From Pseudarthrobacter sulfonivorans (GTDB lineage: Bacteria; Actinomycetota; Actinomycetes; Actinomycetales; Micrococcaceae), in contig NZ_JANFCZ010000015.1 in assembly GCF_024391045.1 (NCBI RefSeq), forward strand, positions 1-64,000: a DNA stretch of 64,000 nucleotides, written 5' to 3'. Positions 17,315-25,221 of this stretch are shown here, one piece after another (positions within the stretch are counted from its first letter, which is position 1; the number at the start of each line of letters is the position of its first letter). The position numbers and the translations under genes are program-made. Below the pieces are notes generated by a model, which saw only the letters and a list, made by a program, of their open reading frames with translations, searched no databases and was not told the origin of the DNA.

Positions 17315-18784
17315 CTACAGGCCGTACTTTTCCAGGAGCCGCAGCCACACCTCGCTGATGGTCGGAAACGACGGCACCGCATGCCACAGCCGGTCCAGCG
17401 GGACCTCGCCCACCACCGCGATCGTGGCGGCGTGGAGCAGCTCACCCACGTCCGGTCCGGCGAAGGTGGCTCCCAGCAGGACCTTGCGGTCCTCATCGAC
17501 CACCAGCTGCGCCCAGCCCGCGTAGTGCTCGGCGTGCAGCGATGAACCTGCTACCTCGATGGCCAACTCCACGGACGAGGCGTTGTAGCCGTCCGTCCTG
17601 GCTTGCTCCACCGTGCGTCCCACGGAAGCCAGCTCAGGATCGGTGAACACCACGCTGGGCACTGCGTGCTCGTTGGCCGTCTGGGCGTAGCGGCTCCAGG
17701 CCTCCGGGGCGCCTTTCAGTTCCCCCTTGGCCCGGGCGGCGATGGCGTCACCGGTGGCCCGTGCCTCGTACTTGCCCTGGTGTGTGAAGTAGTTCTTGCC
17801 GGCGGCGTCACCCACTGCATATAGCCAGGGCTCATCGCCCGGCGCGTCCTGGACTAGGCCAGTGGAGTCGGTGCGGAGCCGGAGCGGGCGCCCTTCTTCC
17901 GCCTCGAGGCCAACGCTGTCCAAGCCAAGGCCGTCCAGGGCCGGATGCCTGCCGGTGGAGACCAGGACCTTGTCCGCCATCACGGTGCTTGGTTCGCCGG
18001 CGGTCCGGTCGCGCAGGGCCAGGGTGAACGTGCCGTCGTCGTTCTGGCGGATGCTTTCCGTGGATGCGCCGAGGCAGACCTTCACTCCGTCCGCCCGAAG
18101 AGCCGCCGCCACGAGGCTTCCGGCCTCGGCGGGGAAGGCCCCCAGGAGGCCGCTCCGGGCCACGAGCGTCACGTCCGAGCCCAGGCGGGCAAACGCCTGG
18201 GCCAGTTCGGTGCCGGCCACCCCGCCCCCCAGGACGGCAAGCCGCTCCGGAATTTCCTGTGCCGAGGTAGCTTCGCGCGTGCCCCAGACCTTGAGTTCCG
18301 CCAGACCGTCGATAGGCGGCCGGTTGGGCGTGGACCCGGTGGCCAGTACGACGGCGTGCCGCGCCTTGAGCTGGTAGGTGTTGCCGTCCAGCCCGGCTAC
18401 TTCCACAGCGCGGGGCCCGGTGAGCCGGCCGCGTCCGCGGATGAGATTGATCCCGGCGCCGTCAAGCCACTTCACCGCGCCGTCGTCCTGCCAGTTGGCG
18501 GTGAAATAGTCGCGGCGCTTGAGCACTGCCGCGGCGTCCAGTGTCCGGGTCACCGCCTCTTCGGCGCCCGGCACGGTCTGCGCACCGTGGAGGGCCGTGC
18601 CGGGGCGGAGCAGCGCCTTGGACGGCATGCAGGCCCAGTAGGAACATTCGCCGCCCACCAGTTCTGCCTCGACCACTACAACGGTGAGTCCGCCCTGCAC
18701 TGCCCGGTCCGCAACATTTTCGCCCACCGCCCCGGCGCCGATGATTACGACATCAAATTCGCGGTCCACGGTTTGGGGCGTCAT
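17315..18784 (-). CDS. NAD(P)/FAD-dependent disulfide oxidoreductase (dihydrolipoamide dehydrogenase/mercuric reductase-like)
   Basis: The 489-residue flavoprotein has an N-terminal FAD site (DVVIIGAGAVGENVA), the redox-active disulfide in GGECSYWACMPSKALLRP (C-x4-C, as in the group), a second dinucleotide site (LAVLGGGVAGTELAQAF), the FAD motif LYAVGDAAGKNYF and a dimerisation domain. The disulfide spacer SYWA differs from the VNVG of true lipoamide dehydrogenases, so the substrate is uncertain. It is encoded alone, with no dehydrogenase-complex genes nearby. The ATG lies just after a GC-rich spacer. Confidence 0.88.
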   Translation of the reverse strand: MTPQTVDREFDVVIIGAGAVGENVADRAVQGGLTVVVVEAELVGGECSYWACMPSKALLRPGTALHGAQTVPGAEEAVTRTLDAAAVLKRRDYFTANWQDDGAVKWLDGAGINLIRGRGRLTGPRAVEVAGLDGNTYQLKARHAVVLATGSTPNRPPIDGLAELKVWGTREATSAQEIPERLAVLGGGVAGTELAQAFARLGSDVTLVARSGLLGAFPAEAGSLVAAALRADGVKVCLGASTESIRQNDDGTFTLALRDRTAGEPSTVMADKVLVSTGRHPALDGLGLDSVGLEAEEGRPLRLRTDSTGLVQDAPGDEPWLYAVGDAAGKNYFTHQGKYEARATGDAIAARAKGELKGAPEAWSRYAQTANEHAVPSVVFTDPELASVGRTVEQARTDGYNASSVELAIEVAGSSLHAEHYAGWAQLVVDEDRKVLLGATFAGPDVGELLHAATIAVVGEVPLDRLWHAVPSFPTISEVWLRLLEKYGL

Positions 18785-18933
18785 TTCTCCAGCCTACGCC
18801 CGGCCCTGCGGCGGCGGGGAGGACCGCCGCCCCGGGGTTAGCCCCGCCTGGCTGGCTCCCGGGCGAGGCCGCGCCGGGATTTACACACGTTTTGTCCTAT
18901 AACCCCTAACCCGCGACGCGGCCTGGCGGTTAA

Positions 18934-18970
18934 AGCAAAAGGTCCGCACCGGCGAACCGGTGCGGACCTT
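18934..18970 (-). terminator. Rho-independent terminator after tRNA-Arg
   Basis: A perfect 14-bp stem (AAGGTCCGCACCGG / CCGGTGCGGACCTT) with a 4-nt loop, followed on the minus strand by TTGCTTT, lies immediately downstream of the tRNA-Arg gene. The stem could also stop transcription from the other side. Confidence 0.85.
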
Positions 18971-18977
18971 CATTCTG

Positions 18978-19051
<74 letters not shown>

Positions 19052-19149
19052 ATATTCTGTTTCGCGGAGTATCTCGCTCCCCGAACCTCGAATTACTTTA
19101 CGCGAGGGTGGGCCCTCGTGCCAAATCGAGGGGCATGTAATATAGCTGA

Positions 19150-19163
19150 CTAGACCGGTCTAG
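19150..19163. promoter_or_regulatory. Perfect 14-bp palindrome upstream of pckG
   Basis: CTAGACCGGTCTAG is fully self-complementary and lies about 160 bp upstream of the PEP carboxykinase gene, on the far side of tRNA-Arg. It looks like a dimeric repressor operator (TetR- or GntR-like). It could regulate pckG; the regulator is not identifiable here. Confidence 0.4.
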
Positions 19164-19326
19164 GTGACCTTCATCACTTAAATTAGGCGATTTCAGTAAA
19201 GTTTCCTTGAATTTGCGCGGTTTACGTCCCTAACGATCACAAACGTGCATTGCCGGTGCCTCATGGGACCCCCGGGTGGCCAATAACATTTAGGACACAC
19301 CGATGAACCCGAGGAAGGGAACCGTA

Positions 19327-21162
19327 ATGGGCGATCTGGCGCAGAAACCGCTGCTCGAAAAAGCACCCACCACGCATGCCGCACTGTTGGCATGGGTCGA
19401 AGAGGTTGCAGAACTTACGCAGCCGGACCGCATCCACTGGGTTGACGGATCTGAGGAAGAGTACACCCGTCTCACCGACGAACTTGTCGCAGCCGGCACG
19501 CTGACGCGGCTGAACCCGGAGACGTTCCCCAACTCCTTCGCGGCCTTCTCCGATCCTGCCGACGTAGCGCGGGTCGAGGAGCAGACCTACATCTGCTCCG
19601 AAAAAGAGCGCGACGCCGGCTTTACCAACAATTGGATGGCTCCGGCTGAGATGAAGCAGAAGCTGCGCGGCCTGTTCGCCGGCTCCATGCGCGGCCGCAC
19701 CATGTACGTCATCCCGTTCGTGATGGGCCACCTCGACGCCGAGGATCCCAAGTTCGGCGTGGAAATCACCGACAGCGCCTACGTGGTCGCCTCCATGCGC
19801 ATCATGGCCAACATCGGCACCGAAGTGCTGGACAAAATTACGGCGACGAACGCATTCTTCGTGCCTGCCCTGCACTCCTTGGGCGCGCCGCTCGAAGCCG
19901 GCCAGGCCGACGTGCCGTGGCCGTGCAACCCCGACAAGTGGATTGTCCACTTCCCCGAGGAACGCTCCATCTGGTCCTTCGGCTCCGGCTACGGCGGAAA
20001 CGCCCTGTTGGGCAAGAAGTGCTACGCCCTGCGTATCGCCTCCGTGATGGCCCGCGACGAAGGCTGGCTGGCCGAGCACATGCTCATCCTCAAGCTCACC
20101 TCGCCGGAGAAGAAGAACTACTACATCTCCGCGGCCTTCCCCTCCGCCTGCGGCAAGACCAACCTCGCCCTGCTGGATCCCACCATCGACGGTTGGGAAG
20201 TCGAAACCCTCGGCGACGACATCACCTGGATGCGGATCGGCAAGGAAGGCGAGCTGCGCGCCACCAACCCGGAGGCAGGCCTGTTCGGCGTAGCCCCGGG
20301 CACCGGCTGGGGGACCAACCCCAACGCCATGCGCGCCATCGCCAAGGGCCACAGCATCTTCACCAACGTCGCACTCACGGACGACGGCGGCGTGTGGTGG
20401 GAAGGCATGACCGACGAGGTCCCCGCGCACCTGACGGACTGGCAGGGTAACTCCTGGACGCCGGATTCGGACAAGCCGGCCGCGCACCCGAACTCCCGCT
20501 TCTGCACGCCGATCTCGCAGATCGACATGCTGGCTGAGGAGTACTACAGCCCCGAAGGCGTAGAGCTCTCGGCCATCCTGTTCGGCGGCCGCCGCAAGAC
20601 GACGGTTCCCCTGGTCACTCAGGCCCGCAGCTGGACCAACGGCATCTTCATGGGCTCCACGCTCTCCTCGGAAACCACGGCGGCTGCCGCCGGCCAGGTC
20701 GGCGTGCTCCGCCGCGACCCGATGGCCATGCTGCCCTTCATCGGCTACGACGCCGGCGACTACCTGAAGCACTGGATCAGTGTCTCGGGCAAGGCCAACC
20801 CGGAGCGGCTCCCGCACATCTTTCTGGTCAACTGGTTCCGACGCACTGCCGACGGCGGGTTCGCATGGCCGGGCTTCGGCGACAACGCCCGTGTCCTCAA
20901 ATGGGCCATTGAGCGTCTCGAAGGCAAGGCTGACGCCGTCGAAACGCCCATCGGATTCGTCCCGGCGGGCCACTCGCTGGACCTTACCGGCCTGGACCTC
21001 ACCCACGCCCACGTCGAAGACGCGGTACGCGTTGACCGCGAGGAGTGGGAGGCCGAGCTGGCCTCGATCGAGGAGTGGTACGCGAAATTCGGTGACTCCC
21101 TGCCGGAGGCTTTGCGCGCCGAGCTCGACGCCCTGAAGGAGCGCATGGCGGACCACAGCTAG
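19327..21162 (+). CDS. pckG: Phosphoenolpyruvate carboxykinase (GTP)
   Basis: The enzyme converts oxaloacetate and GTP to phosphoenolpyruvate, CO2 and GDP, the entry step of gluconeogenesis. The 611-residue product has the GTP-type signatures: the P-loop [13 protein letters not shown] (about residue 271), the metal site region [12 protein letters not shown], and [15 protein letters not shown]. The ATG at 19327 is chosen because GGAAGGGAACC stands at proper spacing; the upstream in-frame ATG at 19303 overlaps that site. It is monocistronic and followed by a strong terminator. Confidence 0.97.
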   Translation: MGDLAQKPLLEKAPTTHAALLAWVEEVAELTQPDRIHWVDGSEEEYTRLTDELVAAGTLTRLNPETFPNSFAAFSDPADVARVEEQTYICSEKERDAGFTNNWMAPAEMKQKLRGLFAGSMRGRTMYVIPFVMGHLDAEDPKFGVEITDSAYVVASMRIMANIGTEVLDKITATNAFFVPALHSLGAPLEAGQADVPWPCNPDKWIVHFPEERSIWSFGSGYGGNALLGKKCYALRIASVMARDEGWLAEHMLILKLTSPEKKNYYISAAFPSACGKTNLALLDPTIDGWEVETLGDDITWMRIGKEGELRATNPEAGLFGVAPGTGWGTNPNAMRAIAKGHSIFTNVALTDDGGVWWEGMTDEVPAHLTDWQGNSWTPDSDKPAAHPNSRFCTPISQIDMLAEEYYSPEGVELSAILFGGRRKTTVPLVTQARSWTNGIFMGSTLSSETTAAAAGQVGVLRRDPMAMLPFIGYDAGDYLKHWISVSGKANPERLPHIFLVNWFRRTADGGFAWPGFGDNARVLKWAIERLEGKADAVETPIGFVPAGHSLDLTGLDLTHAHVEDAVRVDREEWEAELASIEEWYAKFGDSLPEALRAELDALKERMADHS

Positions 21163-21185
21163 TCAGCTGGGTAGAAACAGACATT

Positions 21186-21240
21186 ACGACGGCGGCCCCG
21201 CACCTTTCTCGAAAAGGTGCGGGGCCGCCGTCGTACTTTT
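21186..21240 (+). terminator. Rho-independent terminator after pckG
   Basis: A very long stem (ACGACGGCGGCCCCGCACCTT and its complement) with a short loop is followed by ACTTTTTT. It separates pckG from the convergent flavohaemoprotein gene. Confidence 0.93.
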
Positions 21241-21248
21241 TTGGGGAC

Positions 21249-22409
21249 CTAGCTGGCGAGCCAGATGTCCGGGCCGAAGACCTCATAGTGGATGGATGTG
21301 GCCGGGATGCCCGCGTTGATGGCCTCATTGCGGATGTTTTTCATGAACGGCAGCGGGCCGCACAGGTACAGCGACGCGTCGGCCGGGAGATCCACCTCGC
21401 GCAGGGACATGAAGCCTTCCTTGGTGCCTTCGACCGGCTGCTCCAGCCACAGCTGCAGCTCGGCACCGTCCAGGCGTTCGACGTCGTCCGTCATCTGGCT
21501 GCGCAGCGCCCAGCTGTCGAGGGTGCTCTCGGCGTGCAGCACCAGCACCTGCCGGTCGGAGCCGGCTTCGGCGAGGGAGCGGAGAATCGACGCTGTGGGC
21601 GTGCAGCCAATGCCGGCGGAGGCGAGGACCACGGGGCCGTCGCCCTCCTTCAGGGTGATTTCGCCGTACGGGTTGGAGATATCGAGCACGTCGCCCACCT
21701 GCACGTTGTTATGCAGGACGGGGGAGACCTCGCCGCCGTCGTCGAGCTTGGTGGTGAAGCTGCGGCTGGTGCCGGCTTCCCCGGAGAGCGAGTACTGGCG
21801 GACCTGCCGCAGGCCTTCGGGCAGGGTCACCTTGACGCTGACATACTGGCCGGGCAGTGCGGGCGTGATGGGAGTGTCGTCTGCCGGTTCCAGGGTGAAG
21901 GTCATGGAGCCGAGGCCGGCGGGAGTCTTCGCCGCGACGCGCCACGGAGCCCACATCTTGCCATTGGCCTGTGCTGCGTAGAGGCCCTTTTCGAGTTTGA
22001 TCAGGGCATCGGCCATCAGCCAGTACACCTCGGTCCAGGCCTCGGCGATTTCGGGGGTGATGACCTCGGCGAGGTCATCGGCGATGGCGGCGAAGAGGTG
22101 CTCGTAAACCACCTTGTACTGCGGTTCGGTGATTCCCAGTGAGGCGTGGCGGTGTGCAATCCGGGAGAGGACCGTTTCGGGGAGGGTGCCGGGGTTGCTG
22201 ACCAGATGGCTGGCGAAAGCGGCGATGCTTCCTGCCAGCGCCTGCTGCTGATCGCCCGAGCGCTGGTTGGAGCGGCTGAACAGGCCGTCCAGGAGTTCCG
22301 GGTGCGCGGCGAAGAGGCGGGCGTAAAACTTGGGGGTGATGGCGCCGATCCGCGAGCCGACCAGCGGCAGGGTGGCCTCAATGACAGGGCGGGATTTGTC
22401 CGAGAGCAT
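21249..22409 (-). CDS. hmp: Flavohaemoprotein / nitric oxide dioxygenase
   Basis: The 386-residue protein has a globin domain (1-140; proximal His in AHRHASLGI near residue 88, B10 Tyr in PKFYARLF), an FAD domain with RQYSLSGE, and an NAD domain with GIGCTPTASIL. It turns nitric oxide into nitrate using O2 and NAD(P)H. The start at MLSDKSRPV is chosen for its ideal CAGGAG site. An NsrR-type operator lies 45 bp upstream, and an NsrR-like gene is encoded immediately beyond it, so expression is most likely induced by nitric oxide. Confidence 0.96.
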   Translation of the reverse strand: MLSDKSRPVIEATLPLVGSRIGAITPKFYARLFAAHPELLDGLFSRSNQRSGDQQQALAGSIAAFASHLVSNPGTLPETVLSRIAHRHASLGITEPQYKVVYEHLFAAIADDLAEVITPEIAEAWTEVYWLMADALIKLEKGLYAAQANGKMWAPWRVAAKTPAGLGSMTFTLEPADDTPITPALPGQYVSVKVTLPEGLRQVRQYSLSGEAGTSRSFTTKLDDGGEVSPVLHNNVQVGDVLDISNPYGEITLKEGDGPVVLASAGIGCTPTASILRSLAEAGSDRQVLVLHAESTLDSWALRSQMTDDVERLDGAELQLWLEQPVEGTKEGFMSLREVDLPADASLYLCGPLPFMKNIRNEAINAGIPATSIHYEVFGPDIWLAS

Positions 22410-22453
22410 GCTGACTCCTGAGGTAGGTGACCGGGGCCTTCGTCCGGTCGGAT

Positions 22454-22480
22454 AATACATGCATTTGAAATGCATGTATT
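22454..22480 (-). promoter_or_regulatory. NsrR-type operator upstream of hmp
   Basis: A perfect inverted repeat with 13-bp arms (AATACATGCATTT, one central base, then its complement) includes the known NsrR core ATGCATTT-n-AAATGCAT. It sits in the hmp promoter. Confidence 0.85.
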
Positions 22481-22573
22481 GATACCTCAAGTTCTACACC
22501 CTGTAGAAATATGAAATCAAATCGAGTGTGTCATGTGGCGTTCGACGGCCGGACAGCCCGGCTGCGGGTGGGG

Positions 22574-23128
22574 CTACGGAGCCTTCAGGACCTCAGGCTG
22601 GAGGCCCGTAGGGTGGAGTCCCTCAAGCTGGAGGCCAGCAGGCTGGAGTCCCTCGGGCCGGAGGACCTCGGGCTGGAGGCCGGGGCGCAGGCCGATCATT
22701 TGAAAGACCGGCGTCATCTGCTTCGAGCCGGGCAGTTCGGCCACCACGACGTCGTCCAGTTCCCGGTAGAAGGCCTCACGGGCGCGGCCCAGGGCGGCGC
22801 GGAGCTTGCACTCGTTGATCAGCGGGCAGTTACCTGCCGGGGAAACACAGTCGGCGGCATCGGTGCGGGTGTTCAGCGCCCGCAGGACCTGGCCCACCGT
22901 GACCAGGCGGCCGGCTGAGCTGAGGCGCGAACCGCCGCTCCTGCCCCGTTCAACATCAATCAGGCCCAGGCCCCGCAGCTTGGCCATCGCCTTGCTGACA
23001 TGGTTGTACGGCGTGGCCACGGCATCCGCAATGTTCTGGGTAGTGAGGAGCGTGGCCTCCGGGGCGGCAGCCAGGACCATTAGGGCCCGGAGGCTGACGT
23101 CGGCGAAAGCGTTGATTTTCATGACCAT
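22574..23128 (-). CDS. nsrR: Rrf2-family regulator, NsrR-like
   Basis: The 184-residue protein begins MVMKINAFADVSLRAL (a start two codons later is possible). It has a winged helix with TTQNIADAVATPYNHVSKAM and RGRSGGSRLS, then three cysteines for an iron-sulfur cluster in DCVSPAGNCPLINEC. These are NsrR features: the holo form represses nitric-oxide detoxification genes and the cluster is destroyed by NO. The last 40 residues are an extra tail of GLQPEVL-like repeats not expected in the family. It lies upstream of hmp on the same strand and 10 bp after the preceding hypothetical gene. Confidence 0.9.
   Translation of the reverse strand: MVMKINAFADVSLRALMVLAAAPEATLLTTQNIADAVATPYNHVSKAMAKLRGLGLIDVERGRSGGSRLSSAGRLVTVGQVLRALNTRTDAADCVSPAGNCPLINECKLRAALGRAREAFYRELDDVVVAELPGSKQMTPVFQMIGLRPGLQPEVLRPEGLQPAGLQLEGLHPTGLQPEVLKAP
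22580..22680 (-). repeat. 15-bp degenerate repeats at the 3' end of the NsrR-like gene
   Basis: About six units of the type CCTCGGGCTGGAGGC recur with a 15-bp period and encode the C-terminal GLQPEVL/GLQPAGL tail. The period matches repeats at the 3' ends of the MFS gene and in the GT39 linker in this window. Confidence 0.7.
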
Positions 23129-23138
23129 CGGCCGCGGT

Positions 23139-23657
23139 CTAGCCCACCCAGATGGCGGGCTCGTTGGTATCAGCCGCCAGCGGGCCGAAGTCCCATTCGC
23201 GGGTGGTCTGGTTGGCAGAGTACGGGAGGACGGCCGCGAAGACGGACCCGTCGCGGTGCTCGGCGGCCACGTGGATGGCATCCGAATCTTCCTCGACCAG
23301 CGTGATGTCGCAGACCACTGCGGCGGCCCGGAAATCATCCCGGTTTTGACGCAGGAGTTCGGTGAGGTCGCTGATCATGGCCTCGGCGTCGAAGTCACCG
23401 TCGGAGCCTTCCGTAGCATCCGCCGGAGTAACGGCCATGAGCCGGACCTCGCCGTCGTTCTGCACCACCAGCGCGAAAGGCAGGAACCCGCCGTTGCGCT
23501 GGAGCTGTTCCTGGGCGGCGCCAAGTCCGGTGCCCATCAGGTTCTCCAGATCCGCGGCGCTGGCCTCCGGAACGGAATCCCGCCAGGACGGCCCAGCCTG
23601 GCCGGCCGCGGCGTCGCTTGCCGGGCCGTGCTGTGCCTGGGGCTTAGCGCCGGACAT
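23139..23657 (-). CDS. Hypothetical protein
   Basis: The 172-residue protein starts at MSGAKPQAQHG, 14 bp inside the phosphomannomutase gene, and ends 10 bp before the NsrR-like gene, so the three may be co-transcribed. It is soluble and acidic, with a disordered head and an alpha/beta-looking core (FLPFALVVQNDGEVRLMAVTP; AAAVVCDITLVEEDSDAIHV; FAAVLPYSAN). No family recognised; the core resembles stand-alone proteins annotated as hypothetical in related actinobacteria. Confidence 0.75.
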   Translation of the reverse strand: MSGAKPQAQHGPASDAAAGQAGPSWRDSVPEASAADLENLMGTGLGAAQEQLQRNGGFLPFALVVQNDGEVRLMAVTPADATEGSDGDFDAEAMISDLTELLRQNRDDFRAAAVVCDITLVEEDSDAIHVAAEHRDGSVFAAVLPYSANQTTREWDFGPLAADTNEPAIWVG

Positions 23658-25062
23658 TGGCCAGCACGCGGTCACGCACGCGTTCCATCAGCAGCCGGTC
23701 CGTGGCCTCCACATTAAGCCGGAGGAACGGCTCCGTGTTGGACGGGCGCAGGTTGAACCAGTAGCTTCCGTCGTTGGCCGTGAACGTGCTTCCGTCCATG
23801 GTGTCCACGATGATGTCTTCAGCGGCGAAATCTGCCTTGACCCGGTCCACAGCTCCGGCCTTGTCCTCGATTTCGGAGTTGATTTCACCGGAGGAGACAT
23901 AGGGTTCGTACTCACGGCCGAGCTCGGACAGCGGACCGTCCTGCTCGCCGAGTGCGGCCAGGACGTGCATTGCGGCGAGCATTCCCGTGTCCGCGTTCCA
24001 GAAATCGCGGAAGTAGAAGTGCGCGGAGTGCTCACCGCCGAAGACGGCACCTTCTTCGGCCATGACTGCCTTGATGAAGGAGTGGCCAACGCGGGTGCGG
24101 ACTGCGCGTCCGCCGTCGTTCGCCACCAATTCCGGCACCGCACGTGAGGTGAGCAGGTTGTGGATGATGGTGGGTGTCGCCTCGCCCTGTCCCTGCGCAC
24201 GGGCGATTTCGCGGCGCGCCACCATGCCGGTGATGGCCGACGGCGAGACGGGCTCGCCCTTTTCATCGATCACGAAGCAACGGTCGGCGTCGCCGTCGAA
24301 GGCCAGCCCGATATCGGCACCGTGTTTGATAACGGCGGCCTGCAGGTCGCGCAGGTTCTCCGGCTCGAGCGGGTTCGCCGGGTGGTTGGGGAAGGAACCG
24401 TCGAGCTCGAAGTAGAGGGGGATGATCTCGAACGGCAGCTTCGGCAGGAGGGCGTCGCCGAGGACCGCGGGGGTGGTCAGGCCGGCCATGCCGTTGCCTG
24501 CATCGACGACAACCTTGAGCGGACGGGACCCGGAGAGGTCCACCAGTTCGCGGAGATACTCCGAGTAGTCCTTCAGGACGTCGTGGACGCCGATCTGGCC
24601 ACGCTTCGGGGCGGCCGGGATGTGGCCGGTGTTCAGGTATTCCTCAGCCAGCGCCTGGATCTCCTTGAGCCCCGATTCGGAGGAGATGGGCTGTGCGCCG
24701 GCCTTGGCCATCTTGATGCCGTTGTATTCGGCGGGGTTGTGGCTGGCGGTGAATGTGGCGCCGGCTGCGTTGAGGGAGCCGCACGCGTAGTAGAGCTCAT
24801 CGGTGGAGATGAGGTCAAGGAGCTGGACGTTGGCGCCGCGGGTGGCTGCGCCGTCGGCAAAGGCCTTGGCGAACTCGGGTGAGGAGGGGCGCATGTCGCC
24901 GCCTACCAGGACGGTTTTGCCTTCGAGTTCCAGGACATCGACGAACGCGGCGCCTACGGCTTCGACGATTTCGGCGGTGATGGAATCGCCCACGATGCCC
25001 CGGACGTCGTAGGCCTTGAAGGATGCCGAGAGGTCAAAAGTCTTTGTCTGTTCGCTAGTCAC
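23644..25062 (-). CDS. manB: Phosphomannomutase/phosphoglucomutase
   Basis: The enzyme interconverts hexose 6- and 1-phosphates (mannose and/or glucose), feeding GDP-mannose and envelope sugar synthesis. The 472-residue product has the catalytic phosphoserine loop ATFTASHNPAEYNGIK, the metal site AFDGDADRCF, the sugar loop GEHSAHFYFRDFW and the phosphate loop RPSNTEPFLRLNVEA. The start is a GTG (VTSEQTKTFDLS); the longer open frame upstream enters the helicase promoter. It overlaps the next gene by 14 bp. Confidence 0.92.
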   Translation of the reverse strand: MTSEQTKTFDLSASFKAYDVRGIVGDSITAEIVEAVGAAFVDVLELEGKTVLVGGDMRPSSPEFAKAFADGAATRGANVQLLDLISTDELYYACGSLNAAGATFTASHNPAEYNGIKMAKAGAQPISSESGLKEIQALAEEYLNTGHIPAAPKRGQIGVHDVLKDYSEYLRELVDLSGSRPLKVVVDAGNGMAGLTTPAVLGDALLPKLPFEIIPLYFELDGSFPNHPANPLEPENLRDLQAAVIKHGADIGLAFDGDADRCFVIDEKGEPVSPSAITGMVARREIARAQGQGEATPTIIHNLLTSRAVPELVANDGGRAVRTRVGHSFIKAVMAEEGAVFGGEHSAHFYFRDFWNADTGMLAAMHVLAALGEQDGPLSELGREYEPYVSSGEINSEIEDKAGAVDRVKADFAAEDIIVDTMDGSTFTANDGSYWFNLRPSNTEPFLRLNVEATDRLLMERVRDRVLANVRR

Positions 25063-25221
25063 GGGTCTTATCTTACGTGGAAGTGCACGGCAGCCTGTTG
25101 AGGGGGAGTGGGCGCCAGGCCATGTGACGGAGGGTTCCTTTCCTTGTGTGCCGGCATATGGGGTTGTCCACATAGGGACCTTCGGGGAACCGGTGTCGAT
25201 GGGGGCTGGGATACTGAATCA

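Noticed and set aside
19261..21156. A 631-codon open frame antisense to pckG
   Set aside because: It mirrors the codon pattern of a GC-rich gene, has no ribosome-binding site or domain, and pckG is certain.
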